Below, one piece after another: positions 8,201 through 16,310 of a stretch of 34,279 nucleotides of DNA. The stretch comes from an uncultured bacterium. Lineage in GTDB: Bacteria > Bacteroidota > Bacteroidia > Bacteroidales > Marinifilaceae. The translations under genes were made by a program, and so were the position numbers. How positions within the stretch are numbered: position 1 is the first letter of the stretch; the number at the start of each line of letters is the position of its first letter. The notes below the pieces were generated by a model. That model made no database searches. It had not been told where the DNA came from and worked only from the letters and a program-made list of their open reading frames with translations. The DNA lies in contig CAJMSX010000043.1 of NCBI GenBank assembly GCA_905216195.1, positions 1 through 34,279 of the forward strand. Direction: 5' to 3'.

Positions 8201-8534
8201 ACCGGCCTGGTATTCCGGAAATCCAGCTACCGAAAATGCCAAAGCCCGTTTCCCCCGTTTATCGTACGGAGATAATAAAAACAATTTTCTTCCTTCTACC
8301 CACTGGCTGGAAAACGGAGCTTATCTTCGGTTGAAAACCCTCGAAATCGGTTATAGTTTTCCAGCTCGTCTTCTCCGCAGAATTCATATGAAAACTCTCC
8401 GCCTTTCCCTAACCGGCGATAATCTTTACCTCTGGGACAGGGTAAAATTATGGGACCCGGAGCAAGCCAGCGGAAACGGAGCAGTTTATCCTCTTCCCCG
8501 TTCTTTTCTGATGAATGTACAAATTACATTTTAA
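5205..8534 (+). CDS. SusC/RagA TonB-dependent receptor with N-terminal STN signalling domain
   Basis: This is a 1109-residue outer-membrane receptor. It has a signal peptide (1-20), an STN domain at about 24-95 (VSIKIKNANLDKVFESLEKA), and a carboxypeptidase-regulatory-like domain at about 116-190. A TonB-box-like EVQVVGFG lies at about 197-204. The plug domain follows, with LKDATATAVYGARGANG, and then a 22-strand-type barrel ending in aromatic ITF. A calcium-loop-like DVNGDGKITPEDI lies in the barrel. STN domains contact FecR proteins and pass a ligand signal across the periplasm. I chose ATG 5205, preceded by GGGAG, over TTG 5196. It is a close paralogue of the SusC at 11225, but has the extra STN and no SusD partner of its own. 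It lies between sigma and fecR, which is not the usual sigma-fecR-susC order, and probably works mainly as the sensor. Confidence 0.95.
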   Translation: MKRIGVLIYFFLLTGSIHAQTDLVSIKIKNANLDKVFESLEKASGYTFLYSDEQIKKAGKFTLNYTQTNIRTILDECLKGKGLSYRLVDRTFVLIPSPLPTLQRDTSASLPPPSYLLVKGQIREKTGAPLAGVNIYVKNYPGLGIMSDEKGEFEIEVHPSDVLIFSHIGYKNKEIFVPRWKTGQKIYLEEENHQMEEVQVVGFGQQRKISVIGAMSDMDVTGKNFPLTSFSNMIAGNVSGIIGVQRSGEPGQDVSEFWIRGISTFGANDKALILIDGIERMTLDDLIAEDIASFTVLKDATATAVYGARGANGVILINTRRGKTGQMRIHVNSRTMFSHLPCLPDYLRAYDYARLANEARAVRGESLLYNPELYDIIRLKLDPDLYPDVDWQRELLKKWTWGQQVNVNLSGGGNICRYYISLNYKTNDAQYKESGLYRYHTNVLRKQYSFRTNLDINITPSTEIGVSAATTLVDMNRPGIGNTDSVWHIQAALTPLSVPIRYSTGHWPVYNNHPSPLALMNESGYISEYRNDMETKLEIKQNLSALVPGLSASFSVAYDMINQHRSERTKMPALYWASGRNTQGELQLDEKVPARKISYHSTASLDHKLYLEFKTEYSRTIRQHRIGGLLLYHQSQYNDSKAQDEISSIPRKSMGIAGRLTYSYRDIYLAEFNFGYNGSENFPKGQRFGFFPSVAAGWIISGYPGFQKRFPFIHNLKIRYSYGLIGNDQIAGIRFPYLTYISPNVPGYAFGNLGENIQTGIAETIIGAKHLSWEKSVKHNLGIDVNLGGQLRLEIDYFREQRRGIFMKRNNLPGIVGIPSAPFGNVGRMLKYGFDGTLVFKKKIGNVNIELRGNFTWVKNKILDYDESDIRYDYQKRQGKSYNQARGYIALGYFKDSLDILSSPVHPDAVRPGDLKYKDVNGDGKITPEDIVPIGHSTLPGLQYGFAGSFSWKNWDFNIFFRGAGRVNFFYGGTGYFPFSDGNSGNVLTIAGKQKNRWIPAWYSGNPATENAKARFPRLSYGDNKNNFLPSTHWLENGAYLRLKTLEIGYSFPARLLRRIHMKTLRLSLTGDNLYLWDRVKLWDPEQASGNGAVYPLPRSFLMNVQITF

Positions 8535-8555
8535 AAAATAAAAAATTAATTTTTC

Positions 8556-8584
8556 GTGACACTTTTTTACTCTTCGGTTGTCTT
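8556..8584 (+). promoter_or_regulatory. Candidate ECF-sigma promoter (copy 2)
   Basis: GTGACACTTTTT at 8556-8567 and TGTCTT at 8579-8584 repeat the two blocks at 3864 and 3887 with the same 23-base start-to-start distance. The site lies in the short gap between STN-susC and fecR. A start near 8591 gives a leader of about 18 bases before the fecR ATG. It would allow the fecR to DUF1735 genes to be transcribed independently of the sigma/sensor pair. Confidence 0.7.
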
Positions 8585-8608
8585 GCAACTGAAAAATAAG
8601 ACCAACGT

Positions 8609-9763
8609 ATGGATATACATCAAATACAACATATAGCTCAGCTTATTTATAAGTACCGACGGAACCAGCTTTCGCAAAATGAAAAGGCTGTTTTGGAAAA
8701 ATGGTTACAGGAATCGGAGCAGAACCGAAAAGAATTCGACTACCTCTGTTCTTCGGATTTTGTCGAGGAATGCCAAAATCAAGAAAGCGCTTTTAATGTG
8801 GAAGCCGCCTTCCTCAGATTTCAAAACGTCCGGAGGAGAAAGCAGAAAATACGTCTGTTGAGATATTGCAGCAGCCTCGTAGCTTCCATTCTCATTTTGC
8901 TGGGAAGCAGCTGGTATCTCTGGGAACAGCATAAAAACAACGCGACCGAAATACCTCCGCTTTCAGCCGGCACATTGGCGGCCCGGTTAACACTGGAAAA
9001 CGGAGAAATTTTAGAATTACAGGGAGAATTGCAAGATACATTGAGATACAACGGTACTCAGGTTCATTTATCGGGAACCCACATCGAATATCAGGGACAG
9101 AATTCTACCTCCGAAGTAATATACAATACCCTGGAAATTCCCCGGAAAGGAGAATTTAAACTCACCTTATGCGACGGAACCCAGGTTTGGTTGAATTCCG
9201 AATCCAAATTACGTTATCCGGTTTCTTTTTCCTCACATCAGCGAAAAGTATATTTGGAAGGAGAAGCTTACTTCGAAGTAAAACCGGATGCCACACGGCC
9301 GTTTAAAGTGGAATTCGGGCCTTCTCAAGTCGAAGTATTGGGAACATCTTTCAACATCCATAGTTACAAAAATGAATCGGTTTCTCACACTACTCTGGCT
9401 TCCGGGAAAATCAACGTCAGTACGGCAGGCCAGCAATTGTTGCTTAAACCGGGAGAACAAGCCGTCATTTCGTCCGACGGCAAAAAACTGGAAAAAAGGG
9501 AAGTAGACATTCAACTCTATACCGCCTGGAAAGACGGACGTTTCGTTTTCCGGAAACAACGGCTGGAAGACATACTGCAGACCGTAGAGCGCTGGTATGA
9601 TATAAAAATAAAATTTGCAGAAGATTCGCTGAAAGACGTCACCTTCTCCGGAAACCTGGAAAGGTACAAAGATTTCGACCAGATTATTCACATGTTGGAA
9701 ATGACGGGTGAAGTTTCTTTCGAAACCGAAAGGAACCGAATTACCGTCATCAGGAAAAAATAA
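8609..9763 (+). CDS. FecR-family anti-sigma/sigma regulator
   Basis: This is a 384-residue inner-membrane protein of the FecR type. The cytoplasmic N-terminus (1-80) contains SQNEKAVLEKWLQESEQNR and would bind the ECF sigma factor. One membrane helix at about 85-104 follows. The periplasmic FecR domain lies at about 175-275 (TLCDGTQVWLNSESKLRYP, then YLEGEAYFEV). The C-terminal DUF4974 domain lies at about 318-383, with FSGNLERYKDFDQIIHML, and would contact the STN domain. It follows STN-susC and has its own ECF-like promoter, so sigma activity would raise its own inhibitor. It is separated from the next gene by 80 bases containing two hairpins. The family call is firm; direct partnership with the sigma at 4636 is inferred from context. 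Confidence 0.95.
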   Translation: MDIHQIQHIAQLIYKYRRNQLSQNEKAVLEKWLQESEQNRKEFDYLCSSDFVEECQNQESAFNVEAAFLRFQNVRRRKQKIRLLRYCSSLVASILILLGSSWYLWEQHKNNATEIPPLSAGTLAARLTLENGEILELQGELQDTLRYNGTQVHLSGTHIEYQGQNSTSEVIYNTLEIPRKGEFKLTLCDGTQVWLNSESKLRYPVSFSSHQRKVYLEGEAYFEVKPDATRPFKVEFGPSQVEVLGTSFNIHSYKNESVSHTTLASGKINVSTAGQQLLLKPGEQAVISSDGKKLEKREVDIQLYTAWKDGRFVFRKQRLEDILQTVERWYDIKIKFAEDSLKDVTFSGNLERYKDFDQIIHMLEMTGEVSFETERNRITVIRKK

Positions 9764-9812
9764 AAGACCGGCGGCCTAGGACACCGACGGTCTTTCCACC
9801 GGAGAATCCGGT
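9763..9812 (+). terminator. Two adjacent hairpins between fecR and the NHL gene (possible attenuator)
   Basis: The first stem is AAAGACCG (9763-9770) with CGGTCTTT (9788-9795). The second is ACCGGA (9798-9803) with TCCGGT (9807-9812) and a 3-base loop. No long T-tract follows either, so full termination is unlikely. They may cause partial termination, RNA processing or 3'-end stabilisation of the upstream message. Reading continues into the uptake genes, which have no separate promoter that I can see. Confidence 0.55.
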
Positions 9813-9843
9813 AACTTAGTGTTAAACTCTAATTCACAAAATT

Positions 9844-11184
9844 ATGAAAAAAAAACCAAGATGCATGCGTTTGGGCTACAGAAAATTCATCGCTCTGCCC
9901 TTATTTGCTTTTTGTCTTGCTTTATTTACGGTTTGTGTCTCTTCTTGTAAAGACGATGACAAAGTCGAGGTAGGGCAGTATGATCCGGGACTACCGGTAA
10001 AAGTCACTGATATTTTGCCTTCCACGGGAGGAATCGCCTTACCGGTCGTAATCTCCGGCAACAATTTCGGAACGGATAAAAAGAAAGTAAAACTCTATTT
10101 CGACGATAAAGAAGCTGTTATCATCACGGCGCAAAATGAACATTTATATGCAGTAGTACCCAAATTAAAAGGAGGGGAACATCAGGTCCGCGTAGTTGTG
10201 GAAGATCAAAACGAAGGGATGTTGGAGGGAAAAACTTTCGACTATATCGTAGCTTCTTCCGTTACCACGGTTGCCGGTCTGGGAGGAGATGAAGAAAGAG
10301 TCGACGGTCCCGCTCTGGAAGCCAAATTTTACTGGCCCTACAGTCTGGCTATCGATGATAAGGGCAATATTCTCGTCTCGGACTGGGGATGGTATATCCG
10401 GTTGGTCTCCTTAGAATCCAATACCGTTACCACGCTTTTCACTTCCAACAGTAAGCAGTTTTACGGAAGTGCTTTTTCACCCGATTACTCCACCTATTAT
10501 GCCGCTATTAGATCCACCTCTCAAACTCGTCTGGCTTATAGTTTTTTCCGGAACGGAAACTGGGCGGAAGGATTGGTAATGAATACGGATATGGTTTTTG
10601 ACGATGAAACCGTAGGAATTACCTGTGACGATCAGAACAGTCTTTTTACGATCGGTTATTACGGTTCTATCGGAAAGGTAAACCGCAGTACCGGTGTTGT
10701 CGAGTTGTTGGGAACCATTCCGGATGATTTCCATTCCGGTGTCGAATTTTCATTGGCTTTTAATCCGGTAGATAAATACATCTATATTTCCAGTCACTGG
10801 GACGATGTCATTCTCCGGTTCGATTCCCGTAAAGAAAAACTGGAAGAGGGGGATGTGGAACTTTATGCAGGTACTCCCGGAGGAGCTTCCGGCGGGCTTT
10901 TTAACGGCTACAGATTGGACGCCACTTTCCTTTCCCCTCGGGGACTTGCTTGTGACAGTGAAGGCAACCTGTATATTGCCGACTCCGGCAATAACGCCAT
11001 TCGCATGATCGATCCCGAAGGGAATGTCACCACGTATGCCGGAGGCAATGGGAAAGGCAGTAAAGACGGAGTTGTGGAAAATTCCTCTTTCAATTTACCT
11101 TACGACGTTGCCGTTTCTCCGGAAGGGTTTGTGTATGTAGCCGACTGTCTCAATTGTAAGATCCGCTGCATTGCCGTTCAATAA
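9844..11184 (+). CDS. Surface lipoprotein with IPT/TIG domain and NHL repeats
   Basis: This is a 446-residue exported protein. The signal peptide ends in the lipobox VSSC with Cys35, followed by KDDDK; acidic residues after the Cys are the usual lipoprotein surface-export signal in Bacteroidota. Residues 51-135 form an IPT/TIG immunoglobulin-like fold (ILPSTGGIALPVVISGNNFG). Residues about 140-446 form NHL-type beta-propeller repeats such as LACDSEGNLYIADSGNNAIR and DVAVSPEGFVYVADCLNCKI. Proteins of this type often accompany SusC/SusD pairs, where they may bind ligand at the cell surface. No catalytic motif is visible. It lies before the second susC and is probably in the fecR-driven operon. 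A run of nine A follows the start codon directly. Confidence 0.88.
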   Translation: MKKKPRCMRLGYRKFIALPLFAFCLALFTVCVSSCKDDDKVEVGQYDPGLPVKVTDILPSTGGIALPVVISGNNFGTDKKKVKLYFDDKEAVIITAQNEHLYAVVPKLKGGEHQVRVVVEDQNEGMLEGKTFDYIVASSVTTVAGLGGDEERVDGPALEAKFYWPYSLAIDDKGNILVSDWGWYIRLVSLESNTVTTLFTSNSKQFYGSAFSPDYSTYYAAIRSTSQTRLAYSFFRNGNWAEGLVMNTDMVFDDETVGITCDDQNSLFTIGYYGSIGKVNRSTGVVELLGTIPDDFHSGVEFSLAFNPVDKYIYISSHWDDVILRFDSRKEKLEEGDVELYAGTPGGASGGLFNGYRLDATFLSPRGLACDSEGNLYIADSGNNAIRMIDPEGNVTTYAGGNGKGSKDGVVENSSFNLPYDVAVSPEGFVYVADCLNCKIRCIAVQ

Positions 11185-11224
11185 AGCCCGGCGTCTATTT
11201 TTAATCAATTAAAAGCCAACGAAA

Positions 11225-14200
11225 ATGAAAAATATCATATTATACCTGTGTTTTTTATTTGTCGGATTCCCCTCCGTACTCCTGGCGCAACAGGAATTTA
11301 CCCTCAAGGGAACCGTCATCGATAATAAAACGAAAGAAACGATTCCCGGTGTAAACATTTATATTAAAAACAGTCCGGGGACCGGAGATGCAACCGATGT
11401 AGACGGAAAGTTTCAAATCAAAGTAAAAGTTTCCGACATTGTGGTATTTTCTTTTATCGGTTACAAATCCAAAGAAGTTTTGATCGATAAAAAAATGACC
11501 AAATTGGATGTTATGCTGGAAGAAGATATGACCACTATGGAACAGGTAGAAGTCGTAGGTTACGGACACCAACGTAAGGTCAGTGTAGTAGGCGCTATTT
11601 CCAACGTAAAAATGACCGAATTGAAAAGCGCTCCCGTCGCCTCTCTATCCAATGCTTTGGCAGGTAGAATGGCGGGGGTTATCGGTATTCAGCGCAGTAG
11701 CGAACCGGGCGAAGACGTATCGGAATTCTGGATCCGGGGAATCAGTACATTCGGTGCCAAAGACAAAGCCCTTATCCTGATCGACGGGGTAGAACGGGAA
11801 AGTTTCAATGAATTGCTACCGGAAGATATCGAAAACTTTGCCATTTTGAAAGATGCTACGGCTACAGCCGTATACGGGGCCCGGGGAGCGAACGGTGTGG
11901 TTCTCATCACCACCAAACGGGGAAAAGAAGGAAAAATGAACATCAGCGTCAACGTAAAAACGATGTTGGAATATTTGACCAAACTGCCTAAATACCTCCG
12001 GGCGTACGACTACGCTTCTCTGGCCAACGAAGCCCGGGCGGTAAGAGGAGAAGCTCCGGTTTACGATCCTTCCATGTTCGATGTAATCAAATACGGCTTA
12101 GACCCCGATATGTTTCCCGATGTAGACTGGCAGGACGAAATCCTGAAAAAATACACCTGGGGCTTACTGGCCAATGTGAATATGTCCGGCGGAGGTTCCA
12201 TCGCCCGTTATTTCATCAGTGCCAGTTATCGTACCAACGACGCTGCCTATAAACAGTCGGGATTGAACAAATACAATACCAACGTAATGCGGCAACAATA
12301 CTCTTTCCGTACCAATGTGGACGTAAACGTAACGAAAAGCACAGAAGTAAGTCTGAATCTGGCCACTACTATTATCAATATGAACCGGCCCGGTATCGGT
12401 TCTACCAATCAAATCTGGGCCGCTCAGGCGAATTTGAATCCTTTGATGGTTCCCATCCGCTACTCCAACGGCCAGCTCCCGGCATACGGGGAAGGGGAAA
12501 ATGCCTCTCCGGCCGTACTGTTGAATGAAACCGGATACGTGACGGACTACACCAACAACATCGAATCGACCCTGAGGATCAACCAAAATTTATCCATGAT
12601 TACGGAAGGATTGACAGCCGGGGTATCCGTTTCTTTCGACGCACGGAATTACCACAACAGCAGCCGGACAAAAATGCCCGACTTATACCGGGCCAGGGGT
12701 TACGACAGTAAAGGGAATCTGCTTACGGAACGGACGGTTGTAGCTCAACCGGTTCATTACTCTACTTCTTCTTCCGGAAACCGGAAAATATACCTGGAAG
12801 CGAAAATAGATTATAACCGAAGCTGGGGAAAACACCGGACGAGCGGATTGTTGCTGTACAACCAAAGTTCCTACAACACCACCACCGCCACCACCGAAAT
12901 TTCCTCCATACCTGAACGAAGCCAGGGATTGGCCGGACGTCTCACCTATTCCTATAACGATATCTATTTTATCGAAGGAAACTTCGGCTATAACGGAACC
13001 GAGAATTTCCCCAAAGGACAGCGTTTCGGATTCTTCCCTTCTATGGCCCTCGGCTGGGTTCCGTCAAACTATCAGTATGTGAAGGACCATATGCCTTTCC
13101 TCTCTATGCTGAAAATAAGATATTCTTACGGAGCGGTAGGTAACGACCAGATCAGTAACACTCGTTTCCCCTATTTAACTTATGTAGGAGCTACAGACGG
13201 TTATAATTTCGGAGACCGCGGGGAAATCTCTTATCCCGGTATAGCTGAAACGCGGGTAGGTTCGCAAGGCCTCAAATGGGAAAGAGCTACTAAACACAAT
13301 CTGGGATTGGAAATCGGATTATGGGACCGGATCAACATCGAATTCGACTATTTCCGGGATATTCGCCGGGGTATTTTCATGGAACGTACCCAATTACCGG
13401 GAATCATGGGATTGCCCAATACGCCTTACGGGAATGTCGGAAAAATGAGAAATCAGGGGATCGACGGTACGATTGCCTATAACGATAAAATAGGACCGGT
13501 TACGTTTGAAGTACGCGGAAACTTCACCATTACCAAAAATAAGATATTGGATTATGATGAACCCCAATACGCCTATCCCTACCTGGCTAAAAAAGGAACC
13601 AGTCTGGGAGCAACCCGGGGATACGTTTCTTTAGGATTATTCCGCGACTCCACGGAAATTATGAACAGCCCGCGTCAGATGGGAAATATACGCCCGGGAG
13701 ATATCAAATACAAAGATATCAACGGTGACGGAGTCATCAATGAACAGGACATCGTTCCCATCGGTAACTCTTCCATCCCGCGTATCCAATACGGTTTTGC
13801 TGCCAGTATCAGTTACAAGAACTGGGACCTGAACGTCTTCTTCCGCGGTTCGGGTGGAGTGGATTTCTTCTATGGCGGCACCGGTTATTTCCCCTTCCAG
13901 AACGGCGAAGTCGGGAATGTACTCTCTATCGCGAAAAATCCGAAAAACCGCTGGATACCCGGCTGGTACTCGGGAGATCCTTCGACCGAAAATCCGGACG
14001 CACGTTTCCCCCGTCTGTCTTATGGAGAGAATAAAAATAATTTCCTGCCGTCCACCCACTGGTTGGCCAACGGAGCTTATCTCCGTCTGAAAACGCTAGA
14101 AATCGGTTATACCCTTCCTAAAGAGATCCTCCAAAAACTCCGGATGAGTAATTTCCGGGTTTCCGTCATAGGCGATAATCTCCATGTATGGGATAAGGTA

Positions 14201-14290
14201 AAACTATGGGATCCGGAACAAGCCAGCGGTAATGGAGCCCGGTATCCGCTTTCCCGCTCGTTTACGCTCAATTTACAAATGTCGTTCTAA
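11225..14290 (+). CDS. SusC/RagA TonB-dependent transporter (no STN domain)
   Basis: This is a 1021-residue outer-membrane transporter that imports ligand captured by its SusD lid, using TonB energy. It has a signal peptide (1-21) and a carboxypeptidase-regulatory-like domain at about 25-100 (GVNIYIKNSPGTGDATDVDG). A TonB-box-like VEVVGYG lies at about 108-114, and the plug contains DATATAVYGARGANG. The beta-barrel ends with aromatic LQMSF. The loop DINGDGVINEQDIVPIG is shared with the first SusC. Unlike that paralogue it starts directly with the regulatory-like domain and has no STN. The two proteins align over nearly their full remaining length with long identical blocks such as DVSEFWIRGISTFGA. 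It follows the NHL gene by 40 bases and precedes susD by 9, so it is the transport receptor of the locus. Confidence 0.96.
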   Translation: MKNIILYLCFLFVGFPSVLLAQQEFTLKGTVIDNKTKETIPGVNIYIKNSPGTGDATDVDGKFQIKVKVSDIVVFSFIGYKSKEVLIDKKMTKLDVMLEEDMTTMEQVEVVGYGHQRKVSVVGAISNVKMTELKSAPVASLSNALAGRMAGVIGIQRSSEPGEDVSEFWIRGISTFGAKDKALILIDGVERESFNELLPEDIENFAILKDATATAVYGARGANGVVLITTKRGKEGKMNISVNVKTMLEYLTKLPKYLRAYDYASLANEARAVRGEAPVYDPSMFDVIKYGLDPDMFPDVDWQDEILKKYTWGLLANVNMSGGGSIARYFISASYRTNDAAYKQSGLNKYNTNVMRQQYSFRTNVDVNVTKSTEVSLNLATTIINMNRPGIGSTNQIWAAQANLNPLMVPIRYSNGQLPAYGEGENASPAVLLNETGYVTDYTNNIESTLRINQNLSMITEGLTAGVSVSFDARNYHNSSRTKMPDLYRARGYDSKGNLLTERTVVAQPVHYSTSSSGNRKIYLEAKIDYNRSWGKHRTSGLLLYNQSSYNTTTATTEISSIPERSQGLAGRLTYSYNDIYFIEGNFGYNGTENFPKGQRFGFFPSMALGWVPSNYQYVKDHMPFLSMLKIRYSYGAVGNDQISNTRFPYLTYVGATDGYNFGDRGEISYPGIAETRVGSQGLKWERATKHNLGLEIGLWDRINIEFDYFRDIRRGIFMERTQLPGIMGLPNTPYGNVGKMRNQGIDGTIAYNDKIGPVTFEVRGNFTITKNKILDYDEPQYAYPYLAKKGTSLGATRGYVSLGLFRDSTEIMNSPRQMGNIRPGDIKYKDINGDGVINEQDIVPIGNSSIPRIQYGFAASISYKNWDLNVFFRGSGGVDFFYGGTGYFPFQNGEVGNVLSIAKNPKNRWIPGWYSGDPSTENPDARFPRLSYGENKNNFLPSTHWLANGAYLRLKTLEIGYTLPKEILQKLRMSNFRVSVIGDNLHVWDKVKLWDPEQASGNGARYPLSRSFTLNLQMSF

Positions 14291-14299
14291 CCCCAAAAT

Positions 14300-16276
14300 A
14301 TGAAACTTATGTTGAAGAAAATATCTACCCCAATTCTAACCGGCCTTTTAATCTGGTTATTTTCCTGGACATATCAATCCTGTGATTATTTGGATATAGA
14401 CCAATACATCACGGATATGCAGTCCCTGGACACGGTATTTCAGAAAAGAGAAACCACTCAGCAATACCTCTATCACGTCTACAGTTACATCATCAATCCG
14501 GGCGTATACTGGAAAGACGGCGGCATACCCTGGGTAGCGGCCTCCGACGAATGTTTCGCCACCCTGCGCGAACCCGGTTATACGGTCAACTATTTTGCCA
14601 ACAATCAAATGGACGCCAACGACGGATATTACGATCACTGGAATCACTATTACCAGGGGATCCGAAGCGCCAGTGTTTTTTTGCAACGCGTCTACGAATG
14701 TCAAGAGCTGAATAGCATCGAGTTGAAAGAATACATCGGTCAGGCACAATTTCTGAGAGCTTACTATTATTTCGAACTCATGAAACAATACGGACCGGTA
14801 TGTCTGGTCCCCGACAAAGGATTCGATTTGGACATGCCGATGAGTCAGATTCTGATTTCCAGAAGCACCTGGGATGAATGCGTCGAATTCGTTGCGGAAG
14901 AATTGAAGAAAGCAGCCTCCAATCTTCCTCAGAACAACATGAGCAATTCCGACTTCGGAAAGCCGACATCGGGTTCAGCCTATGCCGTATTGTCCCGTTT
15001 ATATTTATACAACGCCAGTCCCTTATTCAACGGGAACACTTCTCTGGCCAATTTCATCAACAAAAAAACCGGACAGCATTACATCAACCAGGAGTACCAG
15101 GAAGAAAAATGGGCGCAGGCTGCGGCTATCGCCAAAAAAGTAATTACGGAGTACCATTACGAACTCTTAACAATTCCCGCAGACGAAAACACACCGGAAT
15201 TACCGGCAAACGGTACGGGCGATCCGAACTTTACCCGTCATTATCCCGATGGAGCGGCAGGGATCGATCATTACAAATCGTATTCCAATACCTTTAACGG
15301 TTCCATGCCCGGTTCAGAAAATCGGGAAGTAATTTTCGCCATGCCGTCCATGACCGTTCATAGTTCCTTTGCCCCCATTTGGATGTACGGTATGAGTTCT
15401 TATAACGTTACCCAAAAACTGGTGGATGCTTATCTGATGGCCGACGGAGCTCCCATCAATCATACGGTCAATTATCCCTATGTAACGGATGAATCCACCC
15501 GGGACAGCCTCTTTTCCGGTTACATCTTGAAAGCGGGCGTATACGGATGGTATCTGAACCGGGAAATGCGGTTTTATGCTTCGATCGGGTTTAACGGCTC
15601 CTACTATTTCGGATCCTCCGCAACCAACGATACCTATAAAAATTTCCAGGCGGAATTTTATAAAGGAGGAAATTCTTCCAAAGCTTACCGGTATATGATT
15701 AGCTCCAACCCGAATGTATACTGTATGACCGGTTACTTGTGCAGAAAATTCCAGCATCCGGAAGACCATTACAACTCCAGCTACGGTATACGGAAACCCA
15801 AAATCTGGGCCGAATACCGTTTGGCGGAAATTTATCTCAACTACGTGGAGGCTTTGAATAACCTGACCCGCAGTCACACGGTGGACGGAATCACCGTTTC
15901 CAGGGATGCTAATGAAATCAAGAAATATTTCAATATGATCCGCTACCGTGGCGGCGTACCGGGAATTACCGATGCGGATGCCAATGACCCGGCCAGAATG
16001 AAGGAATTACTCATCCGGGAAAGACAGGTAGAATTGGCTTGGGAAGGACACCGGTATTTCGATGTGAGACGTCTGAAAATCGCCGATACGGAAGAAAACG
16101 GACCGGTACGCGGTATGAATGTCAATAAAGGCAAAGACGAGGGATACTACCAGGTGGTGGATGTAAAAGAGGTTGCTTACGCTTTCATGAACTTCACACC
16201 CCGGAAATATTTCTGGCCGCTTCCGCAAGACGAAGTCATTAAAAACACCAATCTGGATCAGAACCCGGGATGGTAA
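14300..16276 (+). CDS. SusD/RagB family outer-membrane lipoprotein
   Basis: This is a 658-residue lipoprotein that forms the ligand-binding lid over SusC. The signal peptide ends at YQSC (Cys28), followed by DYLDID, typical of SusD proteins. The N-terminal helical TPR-like region contains RAYYYFELMKQYGPV, the usual SusD first-helix block. The C-terminal RagB/SusD block contains ELLIRERQVELAWEGHRYFD and ends in FWPLPQDEVIKNTNLDQNPGW, a family hallmark. It is somewhat longer than the usual 500-600 residues, with extra sequence in the middle. It starts 9 bases after susC and is certainly cotranscribed with it. No corresponding SusD accompanies the STN-SusC. Confidence 0.96.
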   Translation: MKLMLKKISTPILTGLLIWLFSWTYQSCDYLDIDQYITDMQSLDTVFQKRETTQQYLYHVYSYIINPGVYWKDGGIPWVAASDECFATLREPGYTVNYFANNQMDANDGYYDHWNHYYQGIRSASVFLQRVYECQELNSIELKEYIGQAQFLRAYYYFELMKQYGPVCLVPDKGFDLDMPMSQILISRSTWDECVEFVAEELKKAASNLPQNNMSNSDFGKPTSGSAYAVLSRLYLYNASPLFNGNTSLANFINKKTGQHYINQEYQEEKWAQAAAIAKKVITEYHYELLTIPADENTPELPANGTGDPNFTRHYPDGAAGIDHYKSYSNTFNGSMPGSENREVIFAMPSMTVHSSFAPIWMYGMSSYNVTQKLVDAYLMADGAPINHTVNYPYVTDESTRDSLFSGYILKAGVYGWYLNREMRFYASIGFNGSYYFGSSATNDTYKNFQAEFYKGGNSSKAYRYMISSNPNVYCMTGYLCRKFQHPEDHYNSSYGIRKPKIWAEYRLAEIYLNYVEALNNLTRSHTVDGITVSRDANEIKKYFNMIRYRGGVPGITDADANDPARMKELLIRERQVELAWEGHRYFDVRRLKIADTEENGPVRGMNVNKGKDEGYYQVVDVKEVAYAFMNFTPRKYFWPLPQDEVIKNTNLDQNPGW

Positions 16277-16310
16277 AAGAGAAAATACAGAACCGAAAAT
16301 TACCGTAATT

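Noticed and set aside
9846..9854. Run of nine A after the start codon of the NHL gene as a phase-variation tract
   Set aside because: Lys codons at the N-terminus of exported proteins give such runs often in AT-rich genomes; no sign of a frameshifted state here.
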